Program-made: the position numbers and the translations under genes
In this document: positions 51,628-61,397 of the stretch, one piece after another
Layout: the number at the start of each line of letters is the position of its first letter
Position numbering within the stretch: position 1 is the stretch's first letter
The notes under the pieces: generated by a model
The model's input: the letters and a program-made list of their open reading frames with translations, nothing else
What the model was told of the DNA's origin: nothing
Database searches by the model: none
Source of the DNA: JASHPR01 sp963833885
GTDB lineage: Bacteria; Actinomycetota; Actinomycetes; Streptosporangiales; Streptosporangiaceae
Reading direction: 5' to 3'
DNA: 64,000 nucleotides
Assembly: GCA_963833885.1 (NCBI GenBank)
Contig: CAWHZU010000005.1
Coordinates: 62,001-126,000, forward strand

Positions 51628-54283
51628 TCAGGTGCGGCCGACGGACAGCAGCCGCAGTTCGCGGCCTCGCTCCACCGCCGCGGTCCGGTCGGCGGCGCCG
51701 AGCTTGGCATAGATATGGCGGATGTGGGTGTCAACGGTGTTCGGCGAGACCGACAGCTCGCTCGCGATCTCGCGGCGGGTGAGATTCGTCGGCAGGTAGC
51801 GCAGCACGCGCAGCTCAGTTCTGCTGAGTTCCTCGACCGGCATTGTGGCCGACTGGTTCAGTCCGCCCCGTTCAGGGCTTCGGATGGCGTCGAGGATGTC
51901 GGCGATCAGGGCCGCGTGCGATGTGCCGTGCCGCGGCATGGTTTCGAGGAGCTGCCATGCGCCGGTCATCGCGAATGGCAGGATCAGCCGGCCCGGCTCG
52001 GCGAGGTTCAGCGCCTGCTCGGCGGCCTCTTGGGAGGCGCGCTCGTCACCCAGGTCGCGGCAGGCAAACGCGTCCAGCAGGTGCGCCTCGACCTGGGTGA
52101 GGTACGAGAGAACCGGGGCGCCGCCGTCCAGGACGACGCGGAGTTCGCGGCGGGCGGCGGCGGGGTCCTGCTCGGCCAGCATGATCACAGCTGCCGCGTT
52201 GCGGATCTCGCCGGCGCTGGCCTGCCGGCCGTCGAGGGCAGCCAGAGAGGCCCTCGCCTGGCCGGTCATCCCGAGCCGGGCCTGGGTGGCGATCGTCCAC
52301 GCGGTGACGCGGGTAGTCAGCCCGTGCTCGCCGACCATGAGCGCCTGCATCTGCCGGGCGGCGGCGAATTCCTCCAGCGCCCGGTGGCGGTGGCCGCGCG
52401 CCGCCTGCAGCATTGCGGAGGTCAGGCACACCAGCAGCCGGATGCCTGGCTCGCCTTCGGCCTGTGTGGCGCGCCTGGCGCGGTTGAGCCAGTGCTCGGC
52501 GATGTCGAACTGGCCGGTCCAGATCAGCGCGTTGGCGAGCGCCGCCAGCGCTGGGGCGATCACCGCCTCGGCGTCCCAGCCGTGCCGCGCCGCCATCATT
52601 ATGGCTTCCTCGCAGCGCTGCCGGGCCATGGCGAAGGAGCGGCTCGTGGAGGCGAACCCCAGGTGGGCCAGGCAGGCCACCTCGAGGTAGGGCCGTCCGA
52701 TGCGGCTGGCGAGGGCGGCGCCCTCTACGAGGTGCCGTTCGCTGTCGGCGAGCCGCAGCGACCATGCCTCGATGACGCCCAGGTTCAGGAGCGCGATGGC
52801 TTTCAGGTCGCTGCTGAGCGCAGCGTCGGCGCTTGTCTGGCCGTCGCCCAGGCACAGAAGAGCCCCTGCCTGCTCGACGATGCTGTCGAAGTGCCCGCGT
52901 AGCCGCGCTGACAGCAGGTCCACGGAGGCGATGGCCATCTCCAGCCGGCGTCGGCGCGCCGGCGAGGTGGTTGCTGCGTACGCCCTGACCTCGCGCAGAT
53001 GCGTATCGGTCTGGTCGAGGCGAAGCTGATATTGGTCAGCGATGGCCTGGACCAGGGTCAGGTCGGCGGAGTCGGCACTGGTCCGGGCCGGGAATGCGCG
53101 CAGCAGCGCCGCCACGGTGCCCGCTTGTCCGTCAAGGGTGAGGCTGAGGGCATGGTCGGTGAGCATGCGGGCCGCCTCGTCCCAGTCGCCAGCCGCCTGC
53201 AGGTGGCCGATCGCGTCGGCGGCCTGGCCCGCGCGGCGAGCCGGCGCGCGGCGAGGGTGCCCCCTGGGATGAGTGGGCATCGTGCTGCGCAGATCACCGA
53301 AGCCGCTCGCCGAACATGCGGTGGTAGCGGAACCAGGTACGGCCGGGGTCGAGGGACACGACGAACGCGTTGGCGTCCTCAAGGTCCAGCAGGATCCGCT
53401 CCGAGCCCGTGGCTCCGGTAAGCAGGTCGGCGAGCTCGCCGTTGACCCGGTCCAGCACGGAGGTGCGCAGCAGCAGGCCCTGGACTTCCGGCGGCTGCCG
53501 CTCCAGCATCTCGGCCATCAGGTACTCGGCGACCGTGCGGTCGCTGCCGGAGAACTCGGCGACGAACCGTTCGGGGTCGGGGTGCCCGGCGAGCGATAGC
53601 ACGGCGAGGCGCAGCCCGGCCGCCCAGCCCTCGGTCCGCTGATGCAGCATCGCGGCCATGTGCTCGGGCAACGCGATTCCGGTGGCGGCGAGGAGCTGAC
53701 GGGTCTCGCGGGAGGTGAAGCGCAGTTGCGCGGCACGGATCTCGGCCAGGTCACCGGCCAGCCGCAGCTTGTGCAGGCGCAGCGGCAGGTCGCGGCGGGT
53801 GGCCACGACCGCCCGGACTCCCGGAGGCAGGCGCGTCAGTAGCTCTGTGAGCTGCCCGGCGGCCTCGGGTGAACTGAGCTCGTGCAGGTCATCGATGACC
53901 AGGACGAAGCGATCGCCGGACTCCTCGAGTTCGGACAGTACCTTGTCCACCATGGCCCACCGCCCACCCTGGCGCCAGCGCAGCTGCGCCCGCCTCGCCG
54001 CTGCCGCGGCCCGGACCCGCGCCCAGCATGGTGACCAGAAGAGCTGCATGTCGTGCTGGCCCGGCCGTACGGTCATGAACGCGATACGGCCGGCCTGACG
54101 GGGCCGGTTCGCCCACGCGCGCAAGAGCGACGTCTTCCCGGTGCCGGCAGGCGCCGAGATGATCGTGACCCGCTTCCGAGCCGCCCGGTCCAAGGCGGCC
54201 ACCAGGCTATGACGGCGGATCAGCCCAGGCTCTGCCCCGCCCGGCGAGCGGCCTGAGCCCGCCGCGGCGGGAAGGTCGGTCAT
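51628..54283 (-). pseudogene. MalT-like LuxR family regulator, frameshifted
   Basis: Two reading frames make one protein of about 884 residues. The first (54283 to about 53300) has an AAA/NB-ARC ATPase: Walker A ISAPAGTGKTSLLRAWANRP, Walker B RFVLVIDDLHELSS, and ends RTWFRYHRMFGERLR. The second begins DLRSTMPTHPRGHPRR and carries the TPR-rich sensor region (AADAIGHLQAAGDWDEAARM) and a C-terminal LuxR HTH: LSRTELRVLRYLPTNLTRRE and NTVDTHIRHIYAKLGAADRT. Removing one base near 53300 joins them. It is probably a regulator of the surrounding metabolic genes; inducer unknown. Confidence 0.85.
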
Positions 54284-54469
54284 CGCGCCCTCTCCTCATA
54301 GGCAGTCCGGCTGATCGAGCCGCAGTCGGGAGAATTCAGCCACAGACTACCGGCCTGCGGTTCATCACCCAGGTCACTGGCGCTCGAGCACGGCTGCAGA
54401 AGCGCAAGCTGACCTGGATCTTCGTCAAGTCACCAGAGTTTGTGATGCCGGCTCACCAAGCTGGGCAGG

Positions 54470-55510
54470 CTATGTCCCTCCACCACCGTCAGATTCAGGA
54501 TGCCCAGGGTGCAGTCGGCATTCCAGCCAGTCTTCCAGCACGCGGCCGGCCCGCTGCGCCACGGCAGTGTCGGCCAGCATGCTGTCGAAGGCGTGCGGGG
54601 CGCCGGCGAAGACGTGCAGGTCGGTCGGGACGCCGGCAGTGATGAGCCGCTGTGCGTAGTCGATGTCCTCGTCCAGCAGGCCATCGAGATTCCCGACGGT
54701 GATGAACGCCGGGGGCAGCCCGGCCAGGTCCGTCGCGCGCGCCGGAACCGCGTAGCCCGGTACCTCGTCTCCGGGGCGCAGCGCGCTGAGGTAGCTGCGC
54801 CACCCGAACTGGTTCGCTGAGGGCCCCCACAGCGGCGCGCCGGCCCGTCCCGACCGTGTGGCTAGGCGGTCGTCGAGCATCGGGTAGCTCAGCACCTGGA
54901 AAGCCACGGGGATCTCCGCGCGGTCCCGGGCGAGCAGGGCCAGCCCAGCGGCCAGCCCGCCGCCGGCGCTCCCGCCGATGATCCCGATCCGGCCGGGGTC
55001 GATACCGAGGCCGCTTGCGTTCTCGTAGGCCCAGCGCAGCGCGGCGTAGCAGTCTTCCAGGGGCCCGGGGAACGGCGTCTCGGGGGCAAGGCGGTAGCCG
55101 ACCGACACCCCGATGCAGCGCAGCGCGGGTGACCACCGGTCGAAGCGGGCGTCGTCCCCCAGATGCGAGCCGATTACATAGCCCCCGCCGTGGATCGAGA
55201 TCAGGCAGGGCCGCGGCTCGGTTATCCCGCGCTCCCGGTGCAGACGCACGGCAACGTCCGGGTCTCCGGGTCTGCCCGGTGCGCGAAGGTCCGCGTGTTC
55301 GACGCCGCCTGACGGGGTGCCGGGATCACGCAGCTGCCGGCGCCGCATCTGCGCCAGGTTCTGCTCGCCGAGAGTGAACTCGCCGATCTCCGCAAGCCGT
55401 CTCTTGACGTCGGACGGAGCTGACGCGAGGAGCGCAGCGAGGTAGTCGGCCCTGCCACGCTCCTCGGGTGCGGGTGCGGGTGGCGCAAGCTCGGATGATT
55501 CCCGGAGCAT
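54470..55510 (-). CDS. Alpha/beta hydrolase of the HSL family
   Basis: A 346-residue esterase-like enzyme. Motifs: SIHGGGYVIGSHLGDDARFD (oxyanion hole), GIIGGSAGGGLAAGLALLA (nucleophile), FAGAPHAFDSML (His). AGGAGG precedes the ATG at 55510. It is divergent from the MarR gene, and a perfect palindrome lies in the shared promoter, so MarR probably represses it. Ester substrate unknown. Confidence 0.9.
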   Translation of the reverse strand: MLRESSELAPPAPAPEERGRADYLAALLASAPSDVKRRLAEIGEFTLGEQNLAQMRRRQLRDPGTPSGGVEHADLRAPGRPGDPDVAVRLHRERGITEPRPCLISIHGGGYVIGSHLGDDARFDRWSPALRCIGVSVGYRLAPETPFPGPLEDCYAALRWAYENASGLGIDPGRIGIIGGSAGGGLAAGLALLARDRAEIPVAFQVLSYPMLDDRLATRSGRAGAPLWGPSANQFGWRSYLSALRPGDEVPGYAVPARATDLAGLPPAFITVGNLDGLLDEDIDYAQRLITAGVPTDLHVFAGAPHAFDSMLADTAVAQRAGRVLEDWLECRLHPGHPESDGGGGT

Positions 55511-55526
55511 GAGACCTCCTGACTAT

Positions 55527-55548
55527 TTAGTGTTAATATTAACACTAA
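55527..55548. promoter_or_regulatory. Perfect 22-bp palindrome between divergent genes (MarR operator)
   Basis: Half-site TTAGTGTTAAT repeated as an exact inverted copy with no spacer. It sits 17 bases before the hydrolase start and 7 bases before the MarR gene, inside an A+T-rich promoter region, and is probably the MarR target. Confidence 0.8.
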
Positions 55549-55554
55549 TACTAG

Positions 55555-56094
55555 TTGGCGCCAGGACAAGCCGGAGCACGCTTGAACCAGCCACGACCAC
55601 CCTCATCAGCCCCACGGCACCCCGACGCCGGCGAGTCCAGCTCCGGCGAATCTGCGGCAGATCCGCCGGCAGGGTCCGGCCTCGCCGGCTCGGTATGGGA
55701 ACTCATGTCAGGCTTCGTCCGGAGCCACGACCCTTCCGATGAGCTGCGGCAGACACTGGGGCTCGGGCGCGGCACAGGCAGAGTCAAGGCGCTTATCAGC
55801 CTGGCCGCCGGGCCGCTCAGCCTCGCCCAAGTCGCGCAGGCCATCGGCGCCGACCCGTCCTATACGACGATCATCGTGAACGAGCTGCAGGCTCTAGGGC
55901 TGCTCTCGCGCACGCCCGATGCCCACGACCGCAGGAAAAAGGCGGTGAAGCTGACCGCTGACGGGCGCAAGGCCGTCCGGAAAGCGCAGGCCATCATCGC
56001 CCGCCCCCCGTCCCCGCTTCGCGACCTGCCCCCAGCCGACCTCCTCCGGCTGGAGGAGATCCTTGGTCAGCTCAGCACGCGAGGCCCGGTCTAA
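55555..56094 (+). CDS. MarR family transcriptional regulator
   Basis: About 179 residues. The winged helix contains LAAGPLSLAQVAQAIGADPS, YTTIIVNELQALGLLSRTPD and AHDRRKKAVKLTADGRKAV, the MarR signature (DxRxK...LTxxG). The start is a TTG at 55555 or 55582. The divergent hydrolase and the shared 22-bp palindrome suggest repression relieved by a small organic ligand. The gene ends four bases into the convergent HIT-like gene. Confidence 0.88.
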   Translation: MAPGQAGARLNQPRPPSSAPRHPDAGESSSGESAADPPAGSGLAGSVWELMSGFVRSHDPSDELRQTLGLGRGTGRVKALISLAAGPLSLAQVAQAIGADPSYTTIIVNELQALGLLSRTPDAHDRRKKAVKLTADGRKAVRKAQAIIARPPSPLRDLPPADLLRLEEILGQLSTRGPV

Positions 56095-57219
56095 GGCTTC
56101 TCGCGGACAACCTGGTGGGGTTGCAGCGACTGTGCGTTCAGCCCGAGCCGGGCCACAAAGGCCTCGAAGCTGGCGCGCTGGTCAGCTGTCGCCCGTTGCG
56201 CCGCATGGAGCCGTCCTGGGTCGGCCAGGGTGGGCCGCGCCAGGTTGACGGCCCCGCCCAGCTTCGGGTCGGGCTGCGCCTGCAGGCCGTCGGCCCGGGC
56301 CAGCCGCCGGTTGACCTCGTCCTGGGATGGTCCCAGTGCCGGCATGACCCACAACGGGCCGTCTGCGCCCAGCTGGTAGGAGCAGTAGTTACCGCCCCAG
56401 GGCCGCGCCGCAGCACTCAGGCCGTCGGCGAGGCTTGCGGTGTCCTGTTCCACCTGCACGGCGTCGCTGCCGAGGCCGGCGCTGAACACCCGGTAGCCCT
56501 CTGCGAGGACGCGATGCCCCGCAAGCGCCGACGACTCGTGGTTCTCGGTCCGGTCATGCTCGGCATAGAAGGCGTGCAAGTGGGCGTGCTGCACGTCCTG
56601 CCGGGGATTCCTGGCTGTCGCCGCGCCGTGGCCGCTGGCGGCGAGGATCCCGCTCGCGGCTTCCGCGTCACGCAGGTAGTCCAGGTTCGGTGCGCTGTCG
56701 TTGGCGCAGAACACTGCGTGACCGCCGTCCAGGCTGCGGTACCACTCGGCGACAAAGGTCATCGCCGGTCTGGCAAGCCGCCAGCTCCGGAGCCGTGGCC
56801 GAGGACCATCCGTCGCGATGCCGGCGGGGCACCATGAGCACATGGGGCCGCGCCGCCCGGTGGGACCCATTAACCAGCATGAACGGGTTGCGATCGAGGA
56901 CCAGGTCCACCAGGGCGGCACGGTCAGCCGCGGTAACCGTCCCCAGATAGGTGGGAAGCCCGGGCACATCGGCGAACACGTCCACCGGCCGGAACCGGCG
57001 GGAAAATTCTCCCGCCGCGACCACACCCTCGGCATTCCCGGTGCCCTGGTCGACCAGGACCCAGCTCCCGGCCCCGGCGATCCCACCGGGCCGCCAGTAC
57101 CCCTTGACGGTGAGTGTGCCATCGCTGTACGTCCACATTTCGCGCATCTCGAGCTGCGTGAACGGGCCACGCCAGGGCTCCGGGTAATCGGCCACGCCTC
57201 CATGTTCGGCCCTCCGCAC
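56091..57219 (-). pseudogene. HIT-superfamily protein, apparent frameshift
   Basis: The N-terminal part (MWTYSDGTLTVKGYWRPGGI, PHVLMVPRRHRDGW) and the C-terminal part (LARPAMTFVAEWYRSLDGGH to the end) are in different frames, shifted between about 56765 and 56800. The C-terminal part has VQHAHLHAFYAEHD, a histidine triad (HxHxH). N- and C-terminal parts together resemble a two-domain HIT nucleotide-binding or GalT-like protein. The start is uncertain: 57219, 57195 (GTG) or 57147. One missing or extra base, probably an error. Confidence 0.65.
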
Positions 57220-57318
57220 AGACAGCGGGCAGGCAGGGGGAGAAGCGGGCGTGATCCCCTGCAGAGCGGGTCAGGCCGGAGGGGGACACACTGAGGCTAG
57301 CGAGGGCCGTCTGGAAGG

Positions 57319-58872
57319 GTGCCGTGGGTGGGGAATGAGGGCGGAGAGCCTGGCTCGGTGCGGCTCGCTTCGGCCGCCGGCCGGTGGGTGCTCGCGGTGG
57401 CGGTGCTGGGCGAGGCGATGGTGCTGCTGGAAGCCACGGTTGTCAACGTGGCGTTGCCGGCGATCGGCCGTGATCTCGGCGCGGGCGTCGCGGGGCTGCA
57501 GTGGACGCTGGACGGGTATGTGCTCACCCTCGCGGCGCTTGTCCTGCCAGCCGGTTCGCTCAGCGACCTCTACGGCCGGCGTCGCATGTTCATCCTGGGA
57601 GTTGCGGCTTTCGTAGCCGCCTCCGCGTTGTGCGCGGCCGCCCCGACCATTCAGCTGCTCGTCGCCGCCCGGTTTGTTCAGGGTGTTGGCGGGGCTCTGC
57701 TCACCCCGGGCAGCCTTGCCATCATCGACTCGGTCTTTCATCCCGATGACCGGACCCGGGCGATCGGCGCGTGGGCAGGCCTGACCGCGGTCGCGGGCGC
57801 AGTCGGCCCGCCTCTCGGCGGCTACCTGACCGATGCGCTGTCATGGCGCGCGGTCTTCCTGATCAACCTGCCGCTGGGGGCATTCGTCATCGTCGCCGCG
57901 TTCATGAAACTGCCGGAGTCCCGTGACCCCACGCGTGCTGGCCGCCTTGACCTGCGCGGTGCCGCGCTTGCCACGCTGGCCATCGCCGGTTTGTGCTTCG
58001 CGCTGATCCAGGCCTCCGCCGGCCTGACCCCCGCCGTGATCATCGCTGCTGCCGTCAGCGTGACCGCCGCCGGCGCCTTTGTCGCCGTGGAGCGGCGCAG
58101 CAGCCACCCGATGCTTCCGCTGGAATTGTTTCGCTCCCGCCAGTTCGCCAGCGCCACCGTGCTCGCGCTGGTCGCCTACGCGGCGCTCGGCGGCGTGATC
58201 TTCCTGTTCGTCGCGTTCCTCCAGATCAGCCTCGGCTACACCGCCCTTCAGGCGGGGTCCGCGACGCTGCCGATCACCGCGCTCCTGCTGATCGGCTCCG
58301 GCCCATCAGGGGCGATCGCCCAGCGCATCGGCCCGCGGATCCCGCTGACCGCCGGAGCCATCCTGACCGGCGCGGGACTGCTGCTGATGGCACGGATCCA
58401 CCCCGGCGACACCTACCTTGCCGGAGTGCTGCCCCCGCTGGTCGTATTCGGGGCCGGTCTCGCCGCGCTGATCACCCCCATCACCGCGACCGTGCTGGCA
58501 AGCGTTGACGCGCGCCACTCCGGGATCGCTTCGGCCGTCAACAACGCGCTCTCCCGCCTAGGCCAGATGATCGCGGTCGCGGCTCTTCCGCTCGCCGCGG
58601 GGCTTTCCGGCGCTGCCTTCGAGAACCCCGCCAAGCTGGCAGCCGGATTCCCGGTCGCCATGACCATCGCCGCCGCGGCGTCGCTCGCGGCCGCGCTGCT
58701 CGCCTGGACGACGATCCGTGACGACGCGCTGAGCCGGCCCGCGGGGGACAGCCAACCAGCGAAGGCGCTCCCGCCATCCCTTCAGCGACACTGCGCGGTG
58801 GCCGGGACCCCGCTAGCCGGCGCCCCGGATCCACAGCCCAGTTCCCGCCCGCCCACGGCCAAGCAGCCGTAA
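57319..58872 (+). CDS. MFS drug efflux transporter, DHA2 (EmrB/QacA) family
   Basis: A 517-residue membrane protein with 14 predicted membrane helices. Motif A is LPAGSLSDLYGRRRM in the first cytoplasmic loop; motif C-like GPPLGGYLTDALSWRAVFLI marks an antiporter; the N-terminal RWVLAVAVLGEAMVLLEATV and VVNVALPAIGRDLGAGVAGL are typical of EmrB. It pumps drugs out with protons. GTG start. Divergent from the HIT-like gene, 99 bases apart. Confidence 0.9.
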   Translation: MPWVGNEGGEPGSVRLASAAGRWVLAVAVLGEAMVLLEATVVNVALPAIGRDLGAGVAGLQWTLDGYVLTLAALVLPAGSLSDLYGRRRMFILGVAAFVAASALCAAAPTIQLLVAARFVQGVGGALLTPGSLAIIDSVFHPDDRTRAIGAWAGLTAVAGAVGPPLGGYLTDALSWRAVFLINLPLGAFVIVAAFMKLPESRDPTRAGRLDLRGAALATLAIAGLCFALIQASAGLTPAVIIAAAVSVTAAGAFVAVERRSSHPMLPLELFRSRQFASATVLALVAYAALGGVIFLFVAFLQISLGYTALQAGSATLPITALLLIGSGPSGAIAQRIGPRIPLTAGAILTGAGLLLMARIHPGDTYLAGVLPPLVVFGAGLAALITPITATVLASVDARHSGIASAVNNALSRLGQMIAVAALPLAAGLSGAAFENPAKLAAGFPVAMTIAAAASLAAALLAWTTIRDDALSRPAGDSQPAKALPPSLQRHCAVAGTPLAGAPDPQPSSRPPTAKQP

Positions 58873-58950
58873 CCGGCCCGGGTGCGGGGGTATCGCGTGT
58901 CAGGACGGCGACGCACCTAGTCCGGCGCGATCAATCGGGACTGGGGCCGG

Positions 58951-59934
58951 TCAGGCCAGATGGAACAGGGCTTCCGCGTTGCCGGAAGCGATCTTGGTGC
59001 CATCCCCGGAGTCGGGGATGGCGTCGAAGAACTGCCTGACCGCCGCCGCGCCGGGCTGGTGGAAGGGGTAGTCGGTGGAGAACAGCACCTGGCCCGCGCT
59101 GGTGAAGTCGAGAGTGTGGCGCAGCAGGCGCTCTTGCAGCATTCCGCTGCTGGTGATGTGGATGTTCGTCTTGATGTAGTCCGACACCCGGCGCTCGAGG
59201 TTCTTGGCGATGCCGGACAGGCTGTCCGCCCGGTCCATCCAGAACAGCAGCATCTCCCCCCAGTGGCCGAGGACGAGCCGAAGATCGGGGTGGCGGTCGA
59301 ACGTGCCCCGCAGGATCAGCCGCAGCGCGGAAAGGCCCGTGTCCATATGCCAGCCCCAGCCGAACGTCGCCAGGCCGAGGTCGACCAGCGGATCCAGGCC
59401 CCGGTAGGCGGCATCGCGCAGCTCGTTCGACGGGATCTGCGGATGAATGAAGATCGGCTGATGCAAACGGGCCGCGGTGGCGAACAGGTCGTCGTAGGCG
59501 GGGTCGTCCAGCGGGCGGGTGCCGGTCCGCCCGTGGACCATGGCGCCGACGTGGCCCAGGCGGGTGGCGCATCGTTCGAGCTCCGCGGCGGCGGCCTGCG
59601 GGTCGCTGGTCGGCAGGGTCGCGAACGCGCGGAAGCGCGCCGGGTGCGCTCGGACGGCGTCAGTGGCCTCGTCGTTCGCGTCCCTGGCCAGCGCGACGGC
59701 CTCGCCGGCCGGCAGGGCCTGGGTGGCGGGGGTGACGACCGACAGGATCGAGACATCGATGCCGGCGGCGTCCATCGACTCAATGCGGCACTGGCCGATG
59801 TCCTCGAGCCGGGCCTGGTTGTCGCCCATGGTGTTGAAGGCAACACTTTCGTCGCGCGCCCCATCCGTCAGGCGGTCAAGCGCGTCACGGATACCGACGC
59901 TGTTCCAGTGCTCTTCGATCGCGATGATCTTCAT
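58951..59934 (-). CDS. Amidohydrolase-2 family protein
   Basis: A 327-residue metal-dependent TIM-barrel hydrolase or decarboxylase of the amidohydrolase-2 family (ACMSD-like): IIAIEEHWNSVGIRDALDRL, GAMVHGRTGTRPLDDPAYDD, IFIHPQIPSNELR (metal His), LVLGHWGEMLLFWMDRAD and VLFSTDYPFH (metal Asp). The ATG at 59934 has AAAGGGAC before it and overlaps the SDR stop by four bases (ATGA), so both genes form one operon. Substrate unknown; family members act on aromatic acids. Confidence 0.87.
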   Translation of the reverse strand: MKIIAIEEHWNSVGIRDALDRLTDGARDESVAFNTMGDNQARLEDIGQCRIESMDAAGIDVSILSVVTPATQALPAGEAVALARDANDEATDAVRAHPARFRAFATLPTSDPQAAAAELERCATRLGHVGAMVHGRTGTRPLDDPAYDDLFATAARLHQPIFIHPQIPSNELRDAAYRGLDPLVDLGLATFGWGWHMDTGLSALRLILRGTFDRHPDLRLVLGHWGEMLLFWMDRADSLSGIAKNLERRVSDYIKTNIHITSSGMLQERLLRHTLDFTSAGQVLFSTDYPFHQPGAAAVRQFFDAIPDSGDGTKIASGNAEALFHLA

Positions 59935-60680
59935 TTTGATGTCCCTTTGAGTTCGGGTCTTCGCGGCCAACCACAGGCGTCACCAGCGGACCGTCCGGCC
60001 CCGGTAATCCAGGTACTGCAGTCCGCCTTTCCGGCCTGGGCCTCGATCGTGTCGGCCACGCCGGGAATGCTCTGGCCGATCGTCAGGGGCGCGGCGGGGC
60101 CGCCCAGGTCGGTCTGCACCCAGCCCGGCGCCATTAGCAGCAGCGTGTGCGGGTCGCCAACGTGGCGCGCGGCGAAGCTGCGCATCAGCTGGTTCAGCGC
60201 GGATTTGCTCGCCCGGTAGACCTCGAAGCCACCGTTCTCATTGTTGGCGATACTCCCCTGGCCGGAGGACATCACCGCGATGGTGCCGTCCGGGGCGACG
60301 AGATCCTGCAGTGCCTCAACGACGCGCATCGGGCTCAGCGCATTGGTCACCATCAGCCGGATGAATGTGTCCGTGGACACGTCAGCGACGGTCTCCTCAG
60401 GGCCGTTGGTCACCCCGGCGTTGACGAACAGCAGATCGAACGTCTCCTGGGCCAGCCGGCCGCGCAGCGCCGCCACCTGCTCGGGAACCGTGATGTCGAC
60501 GGTCTCCACGACCAGGCGTCCATCCGGGGACTTGGCCAGGTCGTCCAGGCCGGTCCGGGCCGAACCCCGTACCGTGGCGGTCACCTGCCAGCCCCGGGCC
60601 AGGTATTCGGCGGCCAGCGCGCGGCCCAGCCCGCGTGACGCGCCGATGATCAGAGCGGACTTGCCCGTAGTTGCGGTCAT
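59931..60680 (-). CDS. Short-chain dehydrogenase, C-terminus probably frameshifted
   Basis: The NAD(P)-binding motif is IIGASRGLGRALAAEYLARG, the active site YRASKSALNQLMRSFAARHV (YxxxK). The normal C-terminus of this group (GLQYLDYRGRT then VRW) is in another frame; one missing base near 60024-60030 would give a stop at 59980-59982 and a protein of about 233 residues. As written the last 23 residues differ and extend to 59931, with an ATGA overlap on the amidohydrolase gene that would then be lost. Divergent TetR gene; function in the same unknown pathway. Confidence 0.8.
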   Translation of the reverse strand: MTATTGKSALIIGASRGLGRALAAEYLARGWQVTATVRGSARTGLDDLAKSPDGRLVVETVDITVPEQVAALRGRLAQETFDLLFVNAGVTNGPEETVADVSTDTFIRLMVTNALSPMRVVEALQDLVAPDGTIAVMSSGQGSIANNENGGFEVYRASKSALNQLMRSFAARHVGDPHTLLLMAPGWVQTDLGGPAAPLTIGQSIPGVADTIEAQAGKADCSTWITGAGRSAGDACGWPRRPELKGTSK

Positions 60681-60736
60681 TGCTGTTCCTCGTTTCCGGG
60701 ACGGCCGGGCGGATCGGCCCCAGTCTCACTCACCGT

Positions 60737-60770
60737 TTGTTGAGCCAACGATACACGATTCACTCAACAA
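60737..60770. promoter_or_regulatory. TetR operator-like inverted repeat
   Basis: TTGTTGAG (60737-60744) and CTCAACAA (60763-60770), 18 bases apart, between the divergent SDR and TetR genes. Probably the TetR-binding site controlling both. Confidence 0.6.
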
Positions 60771-60785
60771 CGGTAGAGTGACCAT

Positions 60786-61397
60786 GTGAGCGAACCGAAA
60801 AGCAGAGCCGCCAAGCGCGCGGCGACCGCGCAGCGCATCCTCGACGCGGCGCGCGCGGAATTCGGGGAGCATGGCCTCGAAGGCGCCACCATCCGGGCCA
60901 TCGCCCGCCGCGCGAACGTTGATCCGTCCCTGGTTATGCAGCACTACGGATCGAAGGCAGCTCTGTTCGCGTCTGCTATCCAGCTGGATGAGGCGGCCAC
61001 CGGCGAGATCGAGGCGCACCTGCACGACGTGCTGGACGTCCGGCTCGCAGCCCTGCCCCCGGAGACCAAGGCCCTCGTCCGGTCGATGCTGACCGCACCG
61101 GAGGCAGCAGCCTCGATGAGCGCGTTCCTCAACGAGCGGGTCGCCAACCTGAGCCGCGCCATGGGCGGTGACGACGCCGACCTGCGGGCAGCGCTCATCG
61201 TCAGCAGCATCCTCGGCCTCACCATCGCCCGGCACTTCCTGAAGCTCGACGCGCTCACCAGCGCGTCAGACGCCGACATCGTCCGCGTCGCCCGGCCGTG
61301 GGTGACCACCGGAGTGGACCCGGCGGGAACGACAGAGCCACCAACCCGAGCCGCTCTCCGAGGCGATCGACACGAAAGGAACGGCGCCCATGCCTGA
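60786..61397 (+). CDS. TetR/AcrR family transcriptional regulator
   Basis: A 203-residue regulator. The N-terminal helix-turn-helix is AKRAATAQRILDAARAEFGE, LEGATIRAIARRANVDPSLV and MQHYGSKAALFASAIQL. The C-terminal part is a ligand-binding bundle of the AcrR type. GTG start at 60786. It probably represses the divergent SDR/amidohydrolase operon and perhaps its own SDR neighbour; it overlaps the next gene by eight bases. Confidence 0.9.
   Translation: MSEPKSRAAKRAATAQRILDAARAEFGEHGLEGATIRAIARRANVDPSLVMQHYGSKAALFASAIQLDEAATGEIEAHLHDVLDVRLAALPPETKALVRSMLTAPEAAASMSAFLNERVANLSRAMGGDDADLRAALIVSSILGLTIARHFLKLDALTSASDADIVRVARPWVTTGVDPAGTTEPPTRAALRGDRHERNGAHA

Noticed and set aside
58873..58950. Long-range inverted repeat CCGGCCC / GGGCCGG between convergent genes
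   Set aside because: The arms are 64 bases apart and G+C-rich chance matches of seven bases are common here.
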